Source of the DNA: Glandiceps talaboti
Lineage: Eukaryota; Hemichordata; Enteropneusta; Spengelidae
Reading direction: 5' to 3'
Assembly: GCF_964340395.1 (NCBI RefSeq)
Contig: NC_135565.1
Location: 4,566,642 to 4,589,141, forward strand
DNA: 22,500 nt
In this document: positions 10,690 to 22,500 of the stretch, piece after piece
How positions within the stretch are numbered: position 1 is the first letter of the stretch
How the letters are laid out: each line of letters starts with the position of its first letter
Notes under the pieces: generated by a model
Told to the model about the DNA's origin: nothing
Databases searched by the model: none
The model's input: only the letters and a program-made list of their open reading frames with translations
Position numbers and translations under genes: made by a program

Positions 10690-11333
10690 TCCTACTAAGT
10701 TATGATGATATATAGTATTTTATTTGCCACAAACTCAAAATCATATCAACATAACAAGAGAGAAAGTAAAAAAGACAGTGGAATAAATATTACACATAAA
10801 CTGATGGATGAATACAGAGTTTATGGCTGGACCACAAAAATAGTTTGAAACAAACTAGTCAAGTTTGTGGCCCATACTACAATTGATTAAACAAAATAAT
10901 CAAAGCAAAAACAAAAACAAATTTGAAATTAAAACAAAAGCAAACAAAAAACAAACAAAACAAAACGCGTTCTCATCAAAAAAAAAATAACAACTGGCAT
11001 TAAATGCAATGTAAGGTAGAAAAAGCTGAATTAATTTTGTAACAAATACTGTTTTAACTGAGATTTAAAAGTAGTCCTGGATTGCATTTTTTTCAATTCT
11101 TCAGGTAAGGAGTTCCAATGTTTTGCAGCTGCATACTGAAAATTGTGTTGCGTCAAAGTAAGATTTACTTTTGGAATGTAAAAGTTATCTCTCGTTGTAT
11201 TCCGAGTGTGATACGTATTTGGTGGTGTGTTGAAATAGTCGTTAACTGTTTGCGGGAAGTGACCGGCCCTCAAATCAAAAATAAATAAAGAAGTATTAAA
11301 TTTGCATTGCTGGTGGACATTTAGAATTCCTAG
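10690..11333 (-). pseudogene. 5'-truncated non-LTR retrotransposon (LINE): reverse transcriptase C-terminus plus 3' UTR
   Basis: On the - strand an open frame from 11333 to the stop at 11031 encodes about 100 residues typical of the C-terminal end of CR1-like LINE polyproteins. Motifs in order are FDLRAGHFPQTVNDYF, YHTRNTTRDNFYIPK, AAAKHWNSLPEELKKM and FKSQLKQYLL. The A..WNSLP..L and FK..LK..L signature is the recognisable part; the catalytic core is absent. Downstream on that strand follow a T-rich stretch and AATAAA near 10720, which fits a LINE 3' UTR. It is a 5'-truncated, presumably dead insertion. The clade assignment is inferred. Confidence 0.8.
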
Positions 11334-11935
11334 TTACATTAATTACTACGTCTTCTTCACGTGACAGGCGCTAAGTTTAGTTCATTCGTACTCTTAAATG
11401 TAGCTTAATGTACAGCAATGTTGATACAGTCAGATATTTGTCGTCGAGACAAAATGTATGAATTGACATTATCAAGATGTTTATTAAGTCAGACGACATT
11501 CCTTTTCTGGGTTAATAACTTTTATTATACCATGAACGTTTGGAATAATTATAAAAATAAAACTCTAAATTACCGATGTGAATGACATTTATCGCCCTAG
11601 TTGTTAGCATTTCCCCAGTCAGAACACAGATTATTAACAAGTTGAATCTTTTGACCTTCTTATTTCGCAATTTTAGCATAAGAATGAACATACATGTAAT
11701 GCAAAGTAAAAAGTGAGATTTTATATTTTTGGTTAATTGACCACGTTATAGAAAACTTAAGTTCGTTTAAGCATTCTTCATTAGTATGATTGCAGGTAAA
11801 TTTACACGCAATCGAACAATTAACTTGGTGTCTGTAGAATGATTATCATTTATATATGAACATTTTACATCTCGTCTGAGGATACTATACAAACTGCAGT
11901 GTTGCGAACAGGTGTAAATACATTTAGAGAGATTG
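11334..11935. other. AT-rich stretch with no gene seen
   Basis: No coding or RNA signal was recognised. The end merges into a GACA/GATA-rich region at about 11930. Confidence 0.55.
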
Positions 11936-12200
11936 ACAGAGAGTTAGAAGGCAGGTAGACAGAGGCACAGAGCACAAGTCATCGAGACACAGGGGTAGTT
12001 AGATATAGATAGAGACAGGCAGGTCGACCGACAGATGGACAAACTGACAGACAGATGCCCGGTATACATGCGGATAGTAAGGCAGATCATGCATACATAC
12101 ATACATACATACATACATACATACATACACACATACATACATACATACATACATACATACATACATACATACATACATACATACATACATACATACATAC
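11936..12200. repeat. Degenerate GACA region followed by (CATA)n
   Basis: A degenerate GACA/GGCA/GATA stretch (11936-12055) is followed, after about 35 bp, by a nearly pure (CATA)n tract at 12092-12200 with one CACA interruption. Periodic frames across it are artefacts. Confidence 0.95.
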
Positions 12201-12823
12201 GTGACTGTACTAACAATGAAAGGCAAACAGTTAGGGTACATACATATGTAAAGAACGGAAAGAAACTGGAGAGCTGCGATGATAATGGTTATATTTTTTA
12301 TACATTTTGGACAACAATCCATACCTAAATGTATTGAAGACCTACTTGCCCTATACGTTTGGAGTTGAGTTAATTGTCTTCAAAACCTTTCTTAGATTAA
12401 CCTTGTATGTCACAGATGAATGAAACACTGGCGCATTTACTCTCACTCACACGGACAGTATAACCCTGAAGATCTGTGTTTAATGAAACAGCAATGTCTC
12501 CAACACAAGCTAGTCACTTGTATAATAGTCTATTAGCTTCATTTTAAGTCAAGGAACGGTACCCCTGAGAGCGAGGACATATGTACAGGAGTTCATTCCG
12601 TTTGTAGGAAAGATACTAAGATTATGAGATCTAATTTTAAATAACAAATAACCGTGCACTGTATAGTAATTGCGGAGGCACGGAATCTCTTCTCAGATTG
12701 CTTTTGTCAACGCCTGTTAAAAAACACCACGTCTAGTTCATATAATTGGTTGTAAGAGCTTTTAGGCATAAAAGGCAATCTGTTTACCGTTAACTTGAAA
12801 TGTACCTCGAAAATAAAATCTTT
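12201..12823. other. Stretch with no gene seen
   Basis: I see only short frames without splice context. No transposon termini or RNA genes were recognised. Confidence 0.55.
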
Positions 12824-13056
<233 letters not shown>

Positions 13057-13888
13057 GAGAGGTCGATATTCAAAATTTTGAAATCGAAGCCTAAATGTCA
13101 TCAAAATTACGTCATTCTAGTATTAAATATGGTCGCTAAATACTGTGTTATCTCTATGGGAAAATAAAAAAGTCACTTTCTGTAACTATATCAAAAGGAC
13201 CTGAAGCGCGCTTCCACAAGGCTACGTTGGGAGATATTTGACGACTTTGATTTTTCGAGAATATTGTCCCCGAAGCGCATTGTCGCAAAAGAACAACAAT
13301 AACTAACTTCCTAACAAATATATTGATTTATTATTGTTGGAGAACGTTACACACTCAAATAACTACCTGACTGACGCAGTCTCATCGCGAAGTCCTGCTT
13401 CTTCTTATCACGTTCAACCCCTACAATCATTGACAATAAAATCTGTTATTCACGAACACTCAACTACATTTAGGGTTTGACTTTTGCCCTCGAAGACTTT
13501 AGAAATTGGTTGTTTCTCATTGAACACCGTATGCCCTACCTTATCTTGCAATGACTTGATGTGATTACTAATAGAAACTCGATAAGCTTCCGCTGTGATG
13601 AGTTCGACAATGTCAATTGACTTGATAATATCTTGTGTAAACTAATCTGCAACGAAATAACATCAATTATAGCTGGAATGATATAGCCGGGAGGCAACTT
13701 GTACTCTACATGTAAACTTAGAAACAGCTTTTGGCGCGTCACGTCAACACGTGACCGTACTATCGTCTTCTGAACTTCACTCGCTGTTACTTTTTTTTGC
13801 TTCTGTTAATTGAATTAATTTAGTTGTTGATACTATTGTTGTTCTGTAATAATTTGTTGTTGTTGAAAAAAACACGTTTGAGAGAAAG

Positions 13889-13892
<4 letters not shown>
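13057..13892. other. Stretch with no convincing gene
   Basis: A 38-codon frame at about 13184-13300 is charged and protein-like, but it is too short to call and has no splice sites. A - strand frame at 13536-13742 contains VEYKLPPGYIIPAIID and is not recognised. Confidence 0.5.
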
Positions 13893-13921
<29 letters not shown>

Positions 13922-14238
13922 TGTATGTATGTATGTATGTATGTATGTAGATAGATAAATTAGCAGATAGGTAGATCGATAGATTGTTAGATGGATGGAT
14001 GGATGGATGGATGGACGGTGAGACAGACAGACAGACAGACAGACACAGAGAGAGACAGAAGACATATAGACAGACAGACAGACAAACAGACAGACAGGCA
14101 GACAGGTGGGTCGATGGATAGAAAGGTATATAGATAATTATGTAAGTAGAATGACAGGCGAAAAGGCAAAGCGACGATTAGACAGACATAGATAGACATA
14201 CATACATACATACATATACATACATACATACATATACA

Positions 14239-14270
<32 letters not shown>

Positions 14271-14328
14271 CATACATACATACATACATACATACATACA
14301 TACATACATACATACATACATACATACA
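13893..14328. repeat. Compound microsatellite TATG-GATA-GATG-GACA-CATA
   Basis: The blocks in order are (TATG)n at 13893-13949, GATA units, (GATG)n at about 13990-14015, (GACA)n at about 14020-14105 and (CATA)n at 14197-14328. The outer blocks are reverse complements of one another, so single strands could fold into a hairpin of about 430 bp. Confidence 0.96.
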
Positions 14329-14339
14329 GACAGGCACAA

Positions 14340-14414
14340 AACAAAACAAACAAGCAAACAACAACAGCAACAACAACAGCAGCAGCAACAAAAACAACAA
14401 CAACAATAACAACA
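14340..14414. repeat. CAA/CAG trinucleotide-rich stretch
   Basis: This is a degenerate run of ACAAA, CAACAG and CAGCAGCAG units directly after the CATA array. Confidence 0.85.
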
Positions 14415-15098
14415 TGTATGCCTATGAAACATATATAACTAATACACGAATCCCACCGTTAACTTCCATGGAAACCAAATACTGAAAATATATAGTGCGG
14501 TTGAGCATGCTTATATCTTTAATATCACCCAAGCTTTAATTGGAGGTAATGAAATCCTTCAAAATCAAGACACAGTGTACAATTTTACATTCAGCATTAT
14601 TCTTTGTCCAATGTATGATACAAGTTTGTTAACATGTCTTCATTCATTTACCTTAGTCATACACATATAGTAAAAACTAACCGAAGTTCTTTAGACTGTG
14701 TCGGTTATTTCAAAGAAAGTATGTGCAAGTTGTTGACCCAATCACTGGCATCGAAGGATCACTGTGTTGTTTACATCCTTAACCGCTCAGAATTCATAAT
14801 CCACCTGGATATCCCTTTCAGCTCATTGTATCAAGTTATTTAAAAACCATTTGACTTCTGTCTACGTTGTGAATTAACAATTATATGAAAATGAGTGATA
14901 TGTGGGACAAGTAGTGTTAACTAGTTTATACTCGTAGTCACCATGGTTTCAATTCCGTCCTCCATTAGTTCACTTGAATCGCTTGAGTTTTTTAAAATTT
15001 TTCTTTAATCCAGGTTCTAATACTCTCAATTACGATTTTTCCGATCATTCAACCAGTTGGAAACTTTTTGAATCTATCGTGGCAAGTTTTGAGGATGG
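14415..15098. other. Stretch with no gene seen
   Basis: A 69-codon frame at 14634-14843 has no recognisable domain. Nothing else stands out. Confidence 0.5.
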
Positions 15099-15099
15099 G

Positions 15100-15430
15100 A
15101 ATTTTTTTCTGTTCACAATGATCTGGATTCTGACGACATATTGAATTATCATATCACTGTGACAGAGGAGGAAGTGGAAATAAGAATTAAACATTTGAAA
15201 ACAGGAAAATCACCTGGTCCTGACGGTATACCTCCAGAATTTCACACTCTGTCATCAAGCAAACAATTTTTTTCAATCGTTAACTTTTGTATTATATTCT
15301 TTTTATCTCCCATATTATGTGTTTTATTATATATTAGATGTACCTTTGGCCTTTGAAGTTATCTTGATTTCTCTTTTTTCGAGACTGTAGAGTGGGCCAG
15401 TGGTCAAAGTACTCATTGATTAATAAACAT
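15100..15430 (+). pseudogene. LINE remnant: N-terminal reverse transcriptase segment
   Basis: A continuous frame reads DLDSDDILNYHITVTEEEVE followed by IRIKHLKTGKSPGPDGIPPEF. This is the ITEEEV..AI..LK.GKSPGPDGIP.EF signature at the start of the reverse transcriptase domain of non-LTR elements. The frame loses similarity after about 15243. Downstream lie a tRNA-like TGGGCCAGTGG string (15393) and TTAATAAACATTATTATTG (15419), which look like a repeat 3' end. The fragment is on the opposite strand to the one at 11 kb and is separate from it. The exact 3' boundary is uncertain. Confidence 0.75.
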
Positions 15431-15530
15431 TATTATTGTTACTCATAGTCAATCACCAAAAGACATGTATTGGTAGACTTTAGAGTATAGTGATTGCAGA
15501 GTCAATTGTACATATGTCATCATGGATGGA

Positions 15531-15701
<171 letters not shown>

Positions 15702-15721
15702 TAAGCAGTTAGGTGTTTCTG

Positions 15722-15856
15722 TAAAGAGAGGGAAGGAGGAAGGGAGGGAGAGGCGGACAGACAGACTAACAGACAGACAGAAAGACAGACAGGCAGGCAG
15801 GCAGGCAGACAGACAGACAGAGACAGATAGAGAGGCAGCTGACAGAGAGTACAGTC

Positions 15857-15889
<33 letters not shown>

Positions 15890-15974
15890 TACACAGACAA
15901 ATGGAATCAGACAGAGACATAGAAACTTAGCCAGATACAGACAAAGACAGACTGACAGACAAACAGAAAGACAG
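15722..15974. repeat. Degenerate GACA/GGCA microsatellite
   Basis: Purine-rich GGGA units give way to (GACA)n with a short (GGCA)n block at about 15790-15806, then further GACA units decaying towards 15974. The 146-codon RE/DRQT frame across this region is an artefact. Confidence 0.95.
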
Positions 15975-16173
15975 TGTTTATTTAATTGTGTGATACAATT
16001 TATTCAATTTTCAAAAATGATTATAAATTGAATATAATTTTAAATTTCACTAAATCCGGTAACAGTTCGCAACAAAGTGACATTCTTATTTAACTATTAG
16101 CCACAGTCGATAATTTGTTTTTGTAGAAGATGAAGGACAATATAATTTCTACAATTCAAACAATAACTGAAGA

Positions 16174-16198
16174 CCTTTCTCCTCTTTATTTCCATCAG
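16174..16198 (+). promoter_or_regulatory. Probable 5'-UTR splice acceptor of the peptide gene
   Basis: The sequence CCTTTCTCCTCTTTATTTCC then ATCAG is a textbook pyrimidine tract plus CAG. It ends 22 bp before the ATG at 16221. This suggests that the signal-peptide exon starts at 16199 and that one or more non-coding 5' exons, and the promoter, lie upstream. No upstream exon or TATA box was identified with confidence. Confidence 0.55.
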
Positions 16199-16220
16199 TG
16201 AATAACCAGATTGAAGAAAG

Positions 16221-21447
<5,227 letters not shown>

Positions 21448-21598
21448 AGTAATGATTCTTTTAAATCTAACAGACAGTGAGACACAGACGTGTAAACTTA
21501 TTTTCCAAAAATTCACCATCTTCAAATCTTTATCCAGTATTTGACTACCTTGTTCATATTAACCACAGCTAATTACACAGTATTTTCATATATTACAC

Positions 21599-21604
21599 AA
21601 TAAA
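21599..21604 (+). terminator. Candidate polyadenylation signal AATAAA
   Basis: AATAAA lies 152 bp after the stop codon of the peptide gene, with a T-rich stretch (GATTTTTAGTTTT) about 15 bp downstream. Canonical AATAAA strings also occur by chance in AT-rich DNA. Confidence 0.5.
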
Positions 21605-21609
21605 ATTCA

Positions 21610-22345
21610 CAATTAGAGATTTTTAGTTTTCAAAAACGTTTAAAAAAAATAATTTGAAGTTCGTCAATCTTTTGTAATGGTGTTTGACCCTCAAAAAACC
21701 CATTTTTCTCATATTTCTTATATTTACTTGAACAGTATCGATGACAGCGGAGCGTATGTGAAAACGAAAGTTTTTATTAGTTAAAACTTGAGGGCACTGT
21801 TTGGTTGATGCTACACATAGGAAGAAAACTTGCACTGTAGGAAGAATGTTATTCAGGTTGTACATTCCAGTAATGTACTTGCATGTATGATAATTATATC
21901 GAGAAATCACTGTTTTGAAACTCTTCATTTTTTTCTCCGACTTTTGGGGCCTAAAATGTTGTCACAATTTACAAACGATAGCATTCTTGATTATTTTTAT
22001 CTTTTGTTTTTAATGTCAGTTTACTGTAGTTTTATTTTAATTTACATTTAGGAATAAATATTAACCAGATTTGAAAACAGTCTCGCACTTTATGTTGTCA
22101 TTCATTAAAGTCAGTTTCGCTACCATGGATGTAAAATACTAAATGTGTTTTGTTCAGTTTGACTCTTCCGGTTTCCTCCTGCATTAACACTGAACTTTCC
22201 TCCTGTTATTGGGCAATGCCTGTTGGATGGTTTATAAATAAAACAAAACAAATGTAACTTAATTCCACTGCTTACCACTGCCACCATGTATTCCACTATT
22301 GACAAAAATCCTTCTTTGTTAACAACCATCAACTACAACAACTGC
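21610..22345. other. AT-rich stretch with no gene seen
   Basis: I see only short frames without domains or splice context. Further AATAAA strings occur at about 22053 and 22228. Confidence 0.5.
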
Positions 22346-22500
22346 AAACCCATTTTTTGCTGACATTCAACGATCCGACTATCAACAAACCCACTTTTGC
22401 TAGCATTCCACGACTACCTACAATTCACGTTTGCTAACATCTCGCGACTACCAACATTTCTGAGCACATTCAACTTCCACCAATAATCCGTGACCAACGT
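22346..22500. repeat. Degenerate tandem repeat, about 40-bp unit
   Basis: Successive units share the pattern AAACCCA-TTTTGCTRRCATTC-ACGA-CTA-CAAC. Examples start at 22346, 22387 and about 22427, and decay into the window edge. No protein frame is maintained. The array probably continues beyond the window. Confidence 0.65.

Noticed and set aside
13181-13303. 38-codon charged frame (LKRASTRLRWEIFDD...)
   Set aside because: Protein-like, but too short, without ATG or splice signals; not enough to call.

Overview
This window looks like animal (metazoan, probably marine invertebrate) nuclear DNA. It is AT-rich, with long gene-poor stretches, spliceosomal intron signals (GTAAGT-type donors, pyrimidine tract plus CAG/TAG acceptors), fragments of non-LTR retrotransposons, several short inverted-repeat DNA transposons (MITEs) and unusually abundant microsatellites. 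The microsatellites are (GA)n/(CT)n up to about 170 bp and recurring GACA/GGCA/CATA compound arrays. No bacterial operon, rRNA, canonical tRNA or CRISPR array is visible. The species cannot be fixed from the sequence alone; a deuterostome or lophotrochozoan invertebrate is only an impression.

The main gene is on the + strand at about 16.2-21.6 kb and is split into very short exons, so no single long ORF reveals it. Exon 1 encodes a signal peptide. Exons 2, 3, 6 and 7 join in consistent phase (phase 0, then phase 1 throughout). They give a secreted precursor of about 123 residues with Lys-Arg sites, one of them a Gly-Lys-Arg amidation site, an acidic tail and a downstream AATAAA. Two 33-nt candidate microexons (4 and 5) lie between exons 3 and 6 and keep the frame. 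I read this as an unrecognised neuropeptide-like or secreted peptide precursor. Its introns carry the longest microsatellites: a (CT)n tract sits directly before exon 2, and complementary (CATA)n and (TATG)n arrays flank the candidate microexons.

Layout: 0-0.25 kb, a possible internal exon of an upstream gene; 0.3-0.5 kb, (GA)n; 2.64-2.80 kb, a 50-codon cysteine-rich ORF; 2.93-3.27 kb, a MITE; 5.23-5.61 and 7.62-7.99 kb, two copies of one Harbinger-like MITE in opposite orientation; 5.65-5.82 kb, a possible SINE remnant; 8.13-8.37 and 9.82-10.14 kb, two further inverted-repeat elements; 10.3 kb, a second possible signal-peptide exon; 10.7-11.33 kb (- strand), the 3' end of a LINE; 12.8-13.06 kb, a foldback with a palindromic dinucleotide core; 13.9-14.4 kb, a compound microsatellite; 15.1-15.4 kb (+), a LINE reverse-transcriptase fragment; 16.2-21.6 kb, the peptide gene, with a 336-bp tandem duplication and a Tc1/mariner-like MITE in its last intron; 22.3-22.5 kb, a degenerate 40-bp repeat. 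The rest is AT-rich sequence in which I see no gene.
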